NCBI GenBank assembly: GCA_021464415.1 | Contig: CM038464.1 | Span: forward strand, 2,542,001-2,606,000 | Direction: 5' to 3' | DNA: 64,000 bases | Source of the DNA: Lonicera japonica | Taxonomy: Eukaryota > Streptophyta > Magnoliopsida > Dipsacales > Caprifoliaceae | Part shown: piece by piece, positions 37,901 to 49,163 of the stretch | Position numbering within the stretch: the first letter of the stretch is position 1 | How the letters are laid out: each line of letters starts with the position of its first letter | Position numbers and translations under genes: made by a program | The notes under the pieces: model-generated | Seen by the model: the letters and a program-made list of their open reading frames with translations, nothing else | Told to the model about the DNA's origin: nothing | Database searches by the model: none

Positions 37901-40900
37901 AAGCTTTGATGAAGGCGAAAAACAGGGCATTAGATGAAGAGTTTTTTATGAGGAACTTTATTAGTGGCTTGAAGGAGGAGATAGCTAGAATGGTCCAATT
38001 ATTAAACCCTTCAACCCTGCTTCAGGCTATGTACATGACCAAATTACAAGAAACCATCATTGAGGGTAACAACAAAAAAATCAGATCCTTACCAAAACCT
38101 TACACCTACACTACCTCATCCTATTCTCAACCTCCAAAAACTACCTCAACCACAAATTTTAATACCTCCACCACTGCTAACACCACCACTCAAACCAAAA
38201 AACCTATGACCAACACAACAACCAGCACTAATCCTACCACCCCACCCATTAAACGACTATCCTATGCCGAAATGAGAGCAAGAAGAGAGAAAGGTTTATG
38301 CTACAATTGCGATGAAACTTTCAAACCGGGTCACAAATGCAAAACTCAACAACTCTTCATGCTGGAATGTGAGGATATAAGGGAGGATGAGGGACAAGAA
38401 GGAGATGAAATTGAGGAGCTACTGGAGGACGGGGGAGTAGAAATTTCACTCCATGCACTCACAGGCAGCTTTAGCAATAGTACTATTAAGGTGCAAGGGA
38501 AGATAAAGAAGTGCCCCATTACAATCCTGATTGACAGTGAAAGTACCCACAGTTTTACAGATCCGGAAGCCCTTCACCATAGTGGATATGTGATTGAACC
38601 AACAAGCAAAATCAATATCACTGTGGCTGATGGAAATTCTCTTATAAGTGATGCTCACTGCCCGAAACTCAAATGGTCCATGCATGGACAAGAATATGAA
38701 GCTGATGTGAGAGTGTTGTCCTTGGGGGGATGTGATATGGTACTGGGAGTGGACTGGATGAAACAGTTCAGTCCAATCCTATTTAATTTTAAGAACCTAA
38801 AGCTGTCATTTTATAGAAAAGGCAAAAAAGGTGGTGTTGCAAGGGGGGAATCTAGCTCACTAAAGGCTATGACTGGTACAGCTCTGAAAAAACTGTGGAA
38901 AAAGGGGGACACAAGGACTGATTGGTCAATTTTTTGCTATAACTGTTCAAGAAGAAACCACTCAACCACCCATTGTTATTAACCAGTTACTGCAACAGTA
39001 CAGTGATGTCTTCTCTGAACCTAAAGGCCTTCCTCCTAGAAGAGCATTGGACCACCACATTCCTCTCAAAAGTAATTTTGAGCCCACCAATTAGAGACCC
39101 TACAGGTACCCTTATATTCAAAGAGCTGTCATTGAGAAACTAGTGCAAGAAATGTTAGACACCAACATTATACAACCCAGTCACAGCCATTTTGCTTCAC
39201 CAGTCTTGTTGGTTGGCAAAAAGGATGGGACATGGAGGTTTTGTGTCGATTACAGGAAGTTGAATGAGGGCACAATTAAAGATAAATACCCTATTCCCAT
39301 GATTGAGGAGTTGTTAGATGAATTGAGAGGGGCACAAATATTTTCTAAAATTGATTTAAGAGCAAGCTATCACCAAGTGAGAGTACACCCACCAGATGTT
39401 TATAAGACAGCCTTTAGGACACATGTGGGCCATTTCGAATTCAAAGTGATGCCATTTGGGCTCACTAATGCACCAGTAACCTTTCAATCCCTCATGAACC
39501 ATGTGTTTCAACAATATCTTAGAAAATTTGTATTGGTTTTCTTCAATGATATCTTGATATATAGTCCTAACCTTGAATCACATGTGAAGCATCTCAATTA
39601 TGTACTACAGTTGCTAAGGAAACATCAGTTACATGCCAAATTCACCAAATGCTCTTTTGCTCAGCCACAAATAGAGTATTTGGGGCATTTGATTAACAGT
39701 AAAGGCATTGCAGCGGATCATCACAAGTTGGACAGCATGCTTAGCTGGCCCAAACCTCTCAATATTAAAGGACTGAGGGGTTTCTTGGGCCTCACTGGCT
39801 ATTACAGAAGATTTGTGCAAAATTATGGCGTGATTGCCAAGCCTCTCACAGATATGTTGAAGAAAGGCAATTTTATTTGGAGCCCTAAAACTGAAGCTGC
39901 CTTTGAGCAGCTTAAGAAAGCTATGACTACAGTGCCTGTGCCTACGCTACTAGACTTTAGCAAACCATTCGTATTGGAAACTGATGCTAGCCTCCATGGA
40001 GTAAGAGCAGTGCTAATGCAGCAGGGCAGGCCACTTTCTTACTTCAGTAAAGCAATGGGGTCAAAGTATAGAGGGTTATCAACTTATGAGAAGGAGTTAT
40101 TGGCTATTGTGCTTGCTGTGCAGAAGTGGAAATACTATTTGCTAGGCCACCATTTCACCATTCATACAGATCAACAGAGCATTAAATTCTTTGGGGATCA
40201 GAGAGTATCCACATTGCTACAACAGAAATGGGCTGTGAAATTATTGGGGTATGACTATGAGATTAAATACAAAAAAGGCACTGAAAATAGGGCTGCAGAT
40301 GCTCTATCAAGAAGGGATGAAGGTACTGCCCAAATTCATGTTCTCACAGTAATCAAACCCCAATGGATCAATGAAATAGAAGACTCTTATAAGAATGACT
40401 CTGCAGCTACTGAACTAATCAATCAATATCTCATATCTCCAACTACGCTTCCTAAGCATACCTTCTCAAATGGTATTCTTAGGTACAAAGGCAGGATTTA
40501 TGTTGGCAGCCATGGGGAATTGAGGGAGAAACTGAAGCAGATGGTACACAACTCAGCAGAAGGAGGTCATGTGGGCATCCAAGGAACTTATCAAAAAGCC
40601 AAGGCCTATTTCTATTGGCCACACATGAAAAAAGAGTTAAAACAGTATATGAAACATTGTGATGTGTGCCAAAGGAACAAAACTGAAAATACACTTCCAG
40701 TTGGCCTTTTACAGCCACTTCCTATTCCTGAACAAGCTTGGCAGCATGTGACCATGAACTTCATTGATGGATTGCCTAAGTCAAAAGGTAAGGAGGTCAT
40801 TATGGTAGTGGTGGATAGATTCACCAAATTCAGTCATTTCATAGGGTTATCACACCCTTATACTGCTGCAACTGTGACCAGAGCCTTCATGGATAATGTC

Positions 40901-42929
40901 CACAAGTTACATGGCCTTCCTATATCTATAGTCTCTGATAGAGACTCCATCTTCCTCAGTGCATTTTGGCAAGAATTTTTCAAATTATTAGGAACTAGCT
41001 TGCATATGAGTACGGCCTACCACCCTCAATCTGATGGCCAATCAGAGAGAGTGAATAACTGTCTAGAAATGTACCTAAGGTGCATGGTTAGTTCAAAACC
41101 CAAAGCGTGGCATCAATGGTTGGCTTTAGCAGAGTGGTGGTACAATACTCACTATCATTCCAGGCTTAAAATGACAACCTTCCAGCTCTTATATGGTTAT
41201 CACCCACCATTGCAAGGGTGCTATGTTCCAGTTAGTACTTCTGTGGCAGCAGTAGAAGACATGTTGCAGCAAAGAAACATCATGATTCAGTTGGCCAAAG
41301 ATAATTTGGAGGTAGCACAAAAGAGGATGAAGAATTATGCTGATAAAATGAGAACAGAGCGATCATTTGATGTGGGAGATTGGGTTTATTTGAGACTACA
41401 ACCTTACAGACAGTCATCAGTGGCTACTATGCGTAGAAACCTAAAGCTGTCAGCTAGGTACCATGGACCATTCCAAGTCTTAGCAAAGGTGGTCTAGTTG
41501 CTTATAAGTTGCAATTACCAGCTCAATCAAAAATACATCCTGCCTTTCATGTTTCTCAGTTTAAAAAGAAGCTTGGTGCACATATCACTCCTGTCCAGAA
41601 TTTACCATATGCAGATGAGGAAGGGCAAATGAGGGTTCAACCGATGGCTATCCTTAATAGAAGAATGATCAAGAGAAGAAACAGTCCAGTGGGCCAGGTG
41701 CTGATTCAATGGTCAAATTGTGCGCCTGAAGATGCAACCTGGGAGGATTGGAGCTTCATTGCCAGCAATTTTCCAGATTTCAATCCTTGAGGACAAGGAT
41801 GTTACGGGGAGGGAAATGTAGTGAACTGAATTTAAATAAAGGGTAGAGTTGTCTTTACTAAGTAATTTTTTTCTTTTTCCCTTTTATTATTTCTTTAAAC
41901 TGTGAGAAGCATGTGGAAATATTCCAAGTTTGTTGAGTGAGCTGGAGGAATGAGAATGTGGAGATGCTATAAATATTCATGTAATAGATAGGGTTGAGAT
42001 AATGAGAAATATATTGAATTCTTCAATTCGGCTCTTATGGTGTAGAACCCATTTGAGAAACTAACCTTAATACCCTAAGGGACCCTAGTTAATTCAGTGG
42101 TTTACTACAGACTCCCGTTTATAATCCTCAGATACCCAAAAACACACCTTAGCTTCTCAACTTTTCCATCAAGACAAAAAGACTTCAAACCGTGAACCAG
42201 CCACTCCCTCCAAAATTTAACTCATCCCTACAAATCCTCTCGTCTATTATCATGTTTATGTTTTTTATAAGCAAACAGGGAAAAAAAAATATAATGCATT
42301 AAACAAACTGCCGTTACAAGCAATTTACATGTCATGAATAATTGCTCTAAAACTAGAGAACACAAGTGTTTCTAACGCAACCAAAGATCCCCTACAAATC
42401 TCAGCAACCGGAAATTATGATGTTGTTTCCAAAATAGTGTCCAAATAAAAGCAGTGGATTATTCGAGTAAAAACTTTGGGGATAGTATATCTAAACATAA
42501 TGATCGTTTTGCATAGTTATTCAATTTGTTTGGAGGGGAAAGCATCCTAAGAGCTAATTGCATCATGGTTGTTCCTCCCCCAGTTTTCTCCTCCCCTATT
42601 TATGAGCAGACGATAAATATACAAGCTTATATGTGCGTGTAAGATATATATAGATATAGAGAAGGGGGGGGGGTAAGTGAATGGACTGACTAACCTCCAA
42701 AACGGGTCCATGGGGAGGATAAGAAAGACGGGACAGCAGGAAAAGATGATTTGTTGAAGGATGATGATGAAGTGTTGAAATGGGATGATAAAGGAGTTGT
42801 TGAAGAAGAAGAAGAAGAAGAAGAAGAAGCAGCGAATAGGAGGCGACGAGATATGTAGCGGCTACTGTAGTAGGGCTCCAGTCGTTCGGAGAGAAAGGCT
42901 CTCCCTATCAATCTTCCCAAACCCTTCAT
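30996..42929 (-). CDS. NFU4: NFU4/NFU5-type mitochondrial Fe-S cluster scaffold protein, 6 exons
   Basis: NFU4/5 are mitochondrial NFU proteins that pass 4Fe-4S clusters to recipients such as lipoyl synthase. Coding exons in transcript order: 42929-42695, 34185-34024, 33166-32991, 32600-32497, 32413-32302, 31064-30996. All junctions are GT-AG and phases match, giving 285 aa (Arabidopsis NFU4 is about 283). Exon 1 encodes an Arg/Ser-rich mitochondrial presequence with a nine-Ser run from a GAA/TTC repeat. Exons 2-3 encode the Nfu N-terminal domain ([35 protein letters not shown]). Exons 4-5 encode the NifU C-terminal domain with the cluster-binding CSGC motif ([21 protein letters not shown]). 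The acidic tail ends GQME. The symbol is family-level; NFU5 is equally possible. Intron 1 is about 8.5 kb because of insertions. A GACA microsatellite lies in intron 5. Confidence 0.93.
31920..31968. repeat. GACA tetranucleotide microsatellite
   Basis: About twelve uninterrupted copies of gaca, inside intron 5 of the NFU gene. Confidence 0.95.
33772..35068. repeat. Direct repeat pair inside the NFU gene introns
   Basis: A ~140-base sequence at 33772-33912 ('gaggcatcactaatcctg' through 'gatgcagaagaactaag') recurs in the same direction at about 34950-35068. The first copy is in intron 2, the second in intron 1, on either side of exon 2. A second pair lies at about 34650-34830 and 36025-36180 ('ccactcaaccaaac', 'tctagtatgta'). 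Origin unknown. Confidence 0.55.
35118..35830. repeat. Inverted pair of RING-finger gene fragments
   Basis: Plus-strand 35118-35355 and minus-strand 35830-35590 are inverted copies of about 240 bp separated by ~235 bp. Both encode the start of a RING finger: [19 protein letters not shown] ... HCNHFFHLG on the minus strand (35824-35690, ending at a GT donor-like site), and [15 protein letters not shown] ... LHC on the plus strand. The minus copy also carries upstream sequence like a 5' UTR with CT repeats (35840-35900). Plant RING proteins with this first exon continue in further exons that are not seen here, so these are partial gene copies, not genes. A transcript across both arms could fold into a long hairpin. 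Confidence 0.7.
36907..37199 (+). repeat. 5' LTR
   Basis: 293 bp, TG...CA ends, near-identical to the 3' LTR. Preceded by target duplication GACTC and followed by the primer-binding site. Confidence 0.95.
37240..38982 (+). pseudogene. gag-protease region of the LTR retrotransposon, broken
   Basis: The probable original start is the ATG at 37240, but a TGA at 37282-37284 stops that frame after 14 codons; the frame is then open to 38982. Visible parts: a retrotransposon gag core ([17 protein letters not shown], about 37610), Thr/Asn-rich linker (38130-38240), a CCHC-type zinc knuckle ([14 protein letters not shown], about 38300-38340), and a retropepsin-like domain ([13 protein letters not shown], about 38525-38565) in which the residue after the catalytic D-S pair is Glu where Gly is usual. 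The frame is lost at about 38920 relative to the downstream pol region, which lies one base out of register. Confidence 0.85.
38983..41790 (+). pseudogene. pol region (RT, RNase H, integrase, chromodomain-like tail), broken
   Basis: Open from about 39095 to 41497, then one base out of frame from 41509 to 41790. An in-frame TAG lies at 39092-39094. Reverse transcriptase starts near [20 protein letters not shown]; its catalytic box reads FFNDILIY, so one of the paired aspartates is Asn. RNase H starts around ETDASLHG. The integrase has an HHCC finger ([20 protein letters not shown] ... HCDVCQRNK) and acidic core residues in [13 protein letters not shown] and DGQSERV. The final segment ([22 protein letters not shown]) is chromodomain-like. 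Premature stops, frame breaks and the RT change make this copy non-autonomous. The break near 41490 separates the tail from integrase. Confidence 0.9.
41817..42109 (+). repeat. 3' LTR
   Basis: 293 bp, same length as the 5' LTR with about four base differences by eye. Preceded by a polypurine tract at 41806-41816 and followed by target duplication GACTC. Confidence 0.95.
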
Positions 42930-43109
42930 TTTCCCCCACTCCGGCGAACAAACTTACAGTTAATTGCTTCAATACTCGGCTACCCCCTCTCTCACACGCA
43001 CAAGCACCAAATGGGATACTCTTCTCTTCTCGTCTCCTCCTAATTGAATGTTGAAAAAGGTGTTCCTGTTGTGTGGTGTTGCGTCGACTCTTTGGCTGCC
43101 CGACCAACA

Positions 43110-44224
43110 CGCAAAGGCGGTGCTAGGCTTTCCGTCGGTAAGTTTGTCAAAGTTGTGGGAATATTAATGGTCGAAATTTTATTTTTATTTTTATTTTATT
43201 TTTTTTTTTAACGTATGAAAAATTGCTCTTAATTTCTATGCACGGTCCAATTGGTCGGACCGAATACCAGTAAACTGTACTAAACTAAATATATCACTAT
43301 TATGAATTATTAAATGGGATTCAATTAAAATGAGTGCAAAGACCAAGAGTGAGAAAAGTGTACCAATTATATGGTATCAAACTAAATTATTATTAAAATA
43401 TACCAAAATTTGATCGATATTGTATTATATCAAATTTTTTTAACACAATATTGATATTTAAATTTATATCAAATAAAAAGTACGATTATGAATTGATAAA
43501 TATATCAATTATACATAAATTATGTATTGTTTTTCAATTTTTAAGTAATCGTGGCACATCATCATAAATTATCTAAAACCGTTTCACATGCACGAGTATT
43601 AAATGTGATTGAAAATTCTTTTAATTTTGGAAATCATTGCCTAGTTTGGATACTTTAGCGCAACGATCAATCCTATAATACTAAGCAATCAATTTTTTAG
43701 TTGTATGTAATTGCAGGTTTAGTTTCTTTCTCAATATCACATTATTTGACATGACAACTTTAAGCTATTAATTTTTAAAACTGTTTTTGATTAATTATTT
43801 ATATATCTCATGTAGATATATTTTGCTTTTCTAATTGCTTAGAGAGTACTTTTATAATTAATCTTGTAATTGAGTATCCATTTTCTTTTGAAACATGATG
43901 AGCTAACCGTCCGTTAGTTTTTATAAAACTTACGGACAATTGCTAGCCACACATTTAAACTAGGTCAACCAACTAAATCGGTTTTCAAATTAAGTTTTCA
44001 GTAATTACACTATTTTACTACATCCTTGTATTATTAACATTCTAACTGATGTAAAAAAATTGTAATTTCCACTTTAGAAAATATTTTTAAGTAACTATTT
44101 TTATTTTTTGTTAACAATTAATCTAATTACTTTTTATTAAAGAATTGATTGGACAATGGACATAACGTATTCATGAAATTTGGCAACGAAACTTATAGTT
44201 TTGTCACTAAATACTATTTCCTTT
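43110..44224. other. NFU upstream region and AT-rich spacer
   Basis: 42930-43130 should hold the NFU 5' UTR and core promoter (minus strand, GC-richer). The remainder is AT-rich with no recognisable gene. Confidence 0.4.
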
Positions 44225-44519
44225 GACTCCGTTTGATTGCAAGATGAAAAAGGAAAATAAATTGAGTTAGTTTTGGTAAAAATATGAAAAATATGTTGAG
44301 TGATTAAGGTGATAGAGGTGATATCCTCTTGATTTTTAAGTTTTTCCATAAAAAAAATTTTCTTTGCTTGGTGGTGAGTAAAAAATTTTCACCAAAAATA
44401 TTGAAGGATGGAGGATATATATTTATAAAATGATTAACATCTCTTACTTTTTTTTCTATCTTTTCTCACAAACTAACTAAATTTATTTTTCTTTTCCATC
44501 TTTGTAATCAAACGGAGCC
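44225..44519. mobile_element. Tourist-like MITE, same family as 16676-16960, inverted
   Basis: Ends 'gactccgtttgattgc' and 'tgtaatcaaacggagcc'. Internal blocks 'ttggtggtgagtaaaa' and 'ttttcaccaaaaatattgaa' match the other copy read on the opposite strand. The flanks are TTT and TTA, so any 3-bp duplication is imperfect. Confidence 0.75.
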
Positions 44520-45502
44520 TTAATGTCACCCAAAATTTCTTAGATTTTTTGGAAGTGCAGAAGTAAATAAGATTCAAATTTGCTCTTGAAAAAAGTTTTC
44601 TTGTTACTTTGTGTTGTGAAAGAAATTTTAGTGTTGTTGTGTGTTGTAAAAATTGTTTTATGCTTGATTCGTTGAAGCCACAGGTTAAAGATGTAATAGA
44701 TGTAGAAGAAGTTGAGGAAAATTATATTGCTTGATTTATTTATTTTAGGGGAAGTAATATGTATAGTTATAAAACCTCATGAGTATGTGAGGATTACCTA
44801 ATTGGTTATAAAGAAATTTAATTTTGACATAAATGTAAGATGGGTGAATTTGTGTAAAATATAAAATAGGAATAAAGTCATAATCTTGTAATTATAGTTT
44901 TAATTGAAATAGGTTTATGTTTTAAAACTAAATATAGAGTTTGAGTGAGAGTGATTAACTTCCTCAAACTTGTTGTGATGAATTGACCATAAGTTTAAAA
45001 AACTTACGGTGACTTTCATGCTAGCAAAATGCTTTTCGTTTTATTCTCTAATTTAAATTCAAATAACATACAAGTACAATGCTTGAATTAAGGGGCAAAA
45101 ATAGAAAGAGAATGGTTACTTAACATGGGAAATAATGGAATGGAATGAAAAATAATGAGTTTAACTTTATTGTTGTTTGGATAGGTAAGTTTTTTTCTTT
45201 GTCTTTTTTCAAATAACTTATCTAGTTACGCTATTTCTATCTTATTTAACTCATGAAGCTATTTTAGACCATGTGTATATTTAGTTGACATGCTTTTTAT
45301 ATCCATAGACACTACAAAAAAAGTCATCCTATTTTTTTATCATTATATATACATACACACAAATTCATGTATGCAATAAAAAATATATTAAAAAGAGTTG
45401 TGGGTTCCATTTAATTAGTATCACATTATATCCACATTAACTATATGGATAGCCTCATACGATGTGGAAATGATTAGTTTGTCATGTCGTATTTATATTA
45501 CA
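44520..45502. other. AT-rich spacer
   Basis: No gene, RNA or clear repeat recognised. Confidence 0.4.
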
Positions 45503-46565
45503 GTAAATATCACATTTTGTCACTAAACTATTTTAAAAGTTAAAAATGGTCATCCAATTAAACTTGGTTTCATCTAACCCACTAAACAATGTAAATGGTT
45601 CCATTTTGCCCATTCCATCAAAATTGATTATTAGTCAATGATGGGACCACGAGTATTTTAGCTAAAATAACCAAAATTCACTGTTTATCATCCCTTCCAG
45701 AAAGCACCACCACGCTGGATCCCCCATCGCCGATGCTGCCTAGTGCCTACCTCTTCTTCCACACCTACTTATTTCAAATTGGCAACTACTATAACAATAT
45801 AGAGTGACTCAATTGCAGGCATAATAAGAGGAGATGGAAAGAGCATTATGGCCAAAACCTCATCACCCACGACAATGGCATTGAAGAGTTTTTCAAGGTA
45901 ATAAGCGGCAACATAATGGCTGATCCAAGTGGTGGTAGTGGTATTTGGGGACCCAATTCTTACGATTTGGTTTGTTATGAACACTTATAATGACATTAAT
46001 CTTGGTTTTCAAAATGGCTTTAAAGATGTCAGGGACGACATCATAGACATGAAGTGATCTTTTGCAACTGTAGAAATGAAACTAACTCCGAAGGTGAAAA
46101 TGAATTCGATACTTCAGTGCCTGTGTTTACTCCCACATACGGTTCATCTATATTTTACTATTGCTTAATCTTTGTAAGTACTCTCTGTATAAGTGTATGT
46201 GTGAATTTTGAATAAAATAATGGAATATTTGAAGTGGGTTTTTACATGGTGTGAAAGTGGGGAGTGATGTGGAGAATAAGAACAAGAATATGAAAGTAAA
46301 CAAAGTGACATAGATCTTTAACTAGAGAGAAGTTGAAGTTCTAGTTGTTTCATCTTCAGAAAACTATGGAAAGGATGATAAACATTGAATTTTGAGTATT
46401 TTGGCCAAAATACCTTGATCCCGTCATTAACTAATGGTCAATTTGGACATAATGGGCAAAATAGAACCATTTAAATAGTTTAGTGGGTCATATGAGACTA
46501 AATTTAATTGGGTGACCATTTTTTAACTTTTAGAATATTTTAGTGACAAAATATGATATTTATTA
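45503..46565. mobile_element. Foldback/long-TIR element, ~1.06 kb
   Basis: Left arm about 45503-45695 and right arm about 46370-46565 are inverted copies (left 'aatatcacattttgtcacta', right 'tagtgacaaaatatgatatt'; left 'ggttccattttgcccatt', right 'aatgggcaaaatagaacca'). The interior (about 45700-46370) is less AT-rich than the flanks and contains a short minus-strand ORF (45984-45769) beside splice-like signals. This could be a captured gene fragment, but I do not recognise it. Confidence 0.7.
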
Positions 46566-46659
46566 TTTATATTATAAGGAACAAAACTATTGATTGTGTA
46601 AATTAATAATCTAATTTACCCAGCCAACCAAGAGCTGACGCGTGGCCACCCACGTCAGC

Positions 46660-47388
46660 TAGGGATGGAAAAAATAATCGCGGGTTTGGGTACCCGCAGG
46701 TTTTTACCGAAATGGGTTCATTTCTGGTAGTTTATTCCAGGTCTAGGTCCGGGGTAGGGAGAGAAAGAAAATAAGTGGGTCCGATTCGGGTCCGGGTATC
46801 TAAGCACCCATCCCCGAAGACCCACCCCGAAATATATATGTATATAATTATTTTTAATATATATATTTGTGTTTTGAATTTGTTTATTTTGTATACTTTG
46901 GACTTATTTTGAATATATATATATAATTATTTTTAATATATATATTTGTGTTTTGAATTTGTTTATTTTGTATACTTTGGACTTATTTTGAATATATATA
47001 ATTATTTTTAATATATATACATATTTGTGTTTTGGATTTGTTTATTTTGTATACTTTGGACTTAGTAGAGAGTTTATTTGGTGAATGGTGAATTTATTTG
47101 AAAATTTATTTTGTGAATGGTGTGTTTATTTAAAAACTTGATAGTTTATTTTGTGAAATGGTAAATGATTTTCAAAATTAAGTTAAAATAGTAGTAGTCT
47201 TTATGTAAATAAAGTGGTATTTCTTTAAAAAATATATATATTTCGTGGGTACCGCGGGGTACCTTGAACCGGACACTACCTAAACCGATTTTAATGGGTC
47301 TGGGGCCAGTTCTAGGGCTAGTTCTGGTCCGCGGTTCTGGGGATGGATAATACCTACTCGGCCCCGAACCACCCCGTTGCCATCCCTA
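46660..47388. mobile_element. Non-autonomous hAT-type element nested in the solo LTR
   Basis: Perfect 8-bp duplication ACGTCAGC at 46652-46659 and 47389-47396. Ends 'tagggatgg' and 'ccatcccta' are inverted repeats, with GC-rich subterminal sequence on each side (cgggtttgggtacccgc; cggccccgaaccacccc). 8-bp duplications are characteristic of hAT elements. An AT-rich tandem array at 46843-47062 fills much of the core. Confidence 0.85.
46843..47062. repeat. ~75-bp AT-rich tandem repeat, about three copies
   Basis: Units share 'aattatttttaatatat' and 'tttatttttgtatactttgg'-like blocks ending in 'ggactta'. Located inside the hAT-type element. Confidence 0.8.
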
Positions 47389-48402
47389 ACGTCAGCAACA
47401 TGTTCTACCAGAGTAAGAGGAGCTCAGAAAAGCTTTTATTCGGATAGTAAAAACGCGGATTCAGAGGCCTAAACGAAGAAATTTGGTTGAAAAATGAAGT
47501 GTATCACCGCCAAAGGCTGCGATTTGAATTCTCTGGGCCGTTTCGAGTCAAATTAGCTAGGCCCCACTCAATTCTAAACAGTCTAAAGAGGGGAGCTCGG
47601 AGGCTCTGCTTGAAGACCACCTGAAGGCTAGAGCTCCAATGGATATGGGTGTCCAACCTAGCCACTCATTTCTACATTACAAACTATAGAGCTCGGATAC
47701 GGAGCTCTCTCAATAGGGCTCTAGAACTCCCCCGCCAACCATTATGTCAGAGAAAATATGGGCGGTATGGGCGACTGCTACCAACTCTACTGGCGCAGCA
47801 AAGCATCCCTCAACTTCCTTAAATGCTCACCCACTACATACAAAATACTGAAATTCATGGATAAGCAATGTCAGAAGTGATGATGATTAGGGGATGGCCG
47901 CAACTTGCTCCCAGAACTTCTTAACACGTTTTCTTCTCAGTCATATATATAAAAGAAGCATTTGACTTTGAGAAGGAGGAGAGGCAATACACTCCAATAA
48001 CCAAGAACAATCAATTTATTTATCACAAGTGTGAGATACAAAGATACAAAGCTCTATAGCCCGCTTTAGAACTTTCAAGTTAGAGAGATTAAACTCTGGG
48101 TGACTTTGCATTCCTCTTGTTGTAATATTGTGATGATATAATAGCTAGAGAGACTTTGTAAGCTTGTAACACAAACTCAGTCATCATAATACAAAGCTAC
48201 TCGAGCTTTTAGCTCTATTTCACAGATGATGATTAACCCGTATCTCCATATGAAGCGAGCCTCCTCTCTATATCTTTGTCTCGTTCAATATTGTTTGTCA
48301 TTACTTCATTCTTGTCTTGTTCTACACAAGCCACTATCACCCTAATTATTTGATTGTGTAGTCGGGAATAGACCTGCTTTAGATTTTCGCACCAACAACT
48401 AT

Positions 48403-49026
48403 CACATCACCAATTTATCAAATCAATGGTCCACATTTTTGTTATAATAAACAAGATAAATTTTGGACTATTAGATTTGTTAAAATATCAACTTCTTATT
48501 CCACAATCTACTATCACTTTTCTCTCTCATAAACTTTTTTTAAAAAATTTAAAGTACATTAATTTTGTGTATTTGAAATTCAGTCATCGAGATCTATAAA
48601 ATAAGATCAATCATGACTACTAAGTCATACTTTAAACTAAAATACATGAATAATAGTAAGCCACTTTTATCCATTTAACTTGCATTTAGACCATTTTTAT
48701 TGCCAATTTAAATAGATATCAAATCCAGCTGCGGCCTAATTCTTCCGTTAGTTTAAAAATCAAAAGTTCAAAGTTCAAAATAAAATAAAAATAAAAATAA
48801 AACAAAAACATTTGTTTAATATTTTATGAACTTAAATAGTTTTAACAAAAAATATATTACTTTTATACGAGAGGTTACTAAGAATGGTATTATATGTTTA
48901 TAGTTATTTTTTTTGAAAAAAAATAATGTTGTTGTACTAATAAATTTTTCATTTTATCGTCAACAATGAAAAATAACTATTTTTTATAAATCTTATATAA
49001 ATTTTTGTATATAATGATGAATAATT
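48403..49026. other. AT-rich spacer
   Basis: No gene or clear repeat recognised. Confidence 0.4.
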
Positions 49027-49163
49027 AGAGATGGTTAAATAGTCTGATCCGAATGAGATAGCAAAATGAGTTTAGGTTTAAGTATAAAATCCACCTCAGT
49101 TGGGTTAGGTCGGATCGGATATTCATTAAGTGGTTCGAATTCGAATTTTCAAAACCATCTCTA
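49027..49163. mobile_element. Small hAT-like MITE
   Basis: Ends 'agagatggttaaatag' and 'ttcaaaaccatctct' form imperfect inverted repeats. About 137 bp with 'ggtcggatcggat' inside. The duplication is not clear. The minus-strand ORF spanning it is fortuitous. Confidence 0.5.

Larger units (their letters stand above)
36907..42109 (+). mobile_element. Ty3/gypsy LTR retrotransposon (chromovirus-like), complete structure, 5.2 kb
   Basis: Two 293-bp LTRs (36907-37199 and 41817-42109) start TGTAGTG and end TACTACA. They differ at about four positions by eye. A perfect 5-bp duplication GACTC flanks the element (36902-36906 and 42110-42114). Downstream of the 5' LTR is 'ttggtataagagga', similar to an initiator tRNA-Met primer-binding site. 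A purine-rich 'ggggagggaaa' precedes the 3' LTR. The order gag-protease-RT-RNase H-integrase is Ty3/gypsy, and the C-terminal segment resembles a chromodomain, as in chromoviruses; short LTRs would fit a Reina-like lineage (inference). Coding is broken at several points. It lies antisense to the NFU gene in intron 1. Confidence 0.95.
34186..42694 (-). other. NFU intron 1 (8.5 kb), enlarged by insertions
   Basis: Donor 'ttggag|gttagt' at 42694 and acceptor 'gcacag|gtcag' at 34186. It contains an inverted pair of RING-gene fragments (35118-35830) and a 5.2-kb LTR retrotransposon (36907-42109) in the opposite orientation to the gene. Removing the retrotransposon leaves about 3.3 kb. The exons on both sides are intact and in phase, so the gene may still be spliced; expression data would be needed to know. 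Confidence 0.85.
46591..48397. mobile_element. Solo LTR (about 1.07 kb without insertion) interrupted by a hAT-type element
   Basis: Begins TGATTGTGTAAATT and ends TTCGCACCAACA, with 5-bp ACTAT on both sides (46586-46590 and 48398-48402). TG...CA ends and a 5-bp duplication fit an LTR left after recombination between two LTRs. No internal retrotransposon domains adjoin it. The sequence around 47950-48390 resembles LTR transcript sequence (CT-rich, 'cctcttgttgtaatattgtg'). Family unknown. Confidence 0.65.

Noticed and set aside
42785..43054. Plus-strand ORF over NFU exon 1
   Set aside because: Antisense to a well-supported coding exon; the Lys-rich start is the complement of the Ser run.
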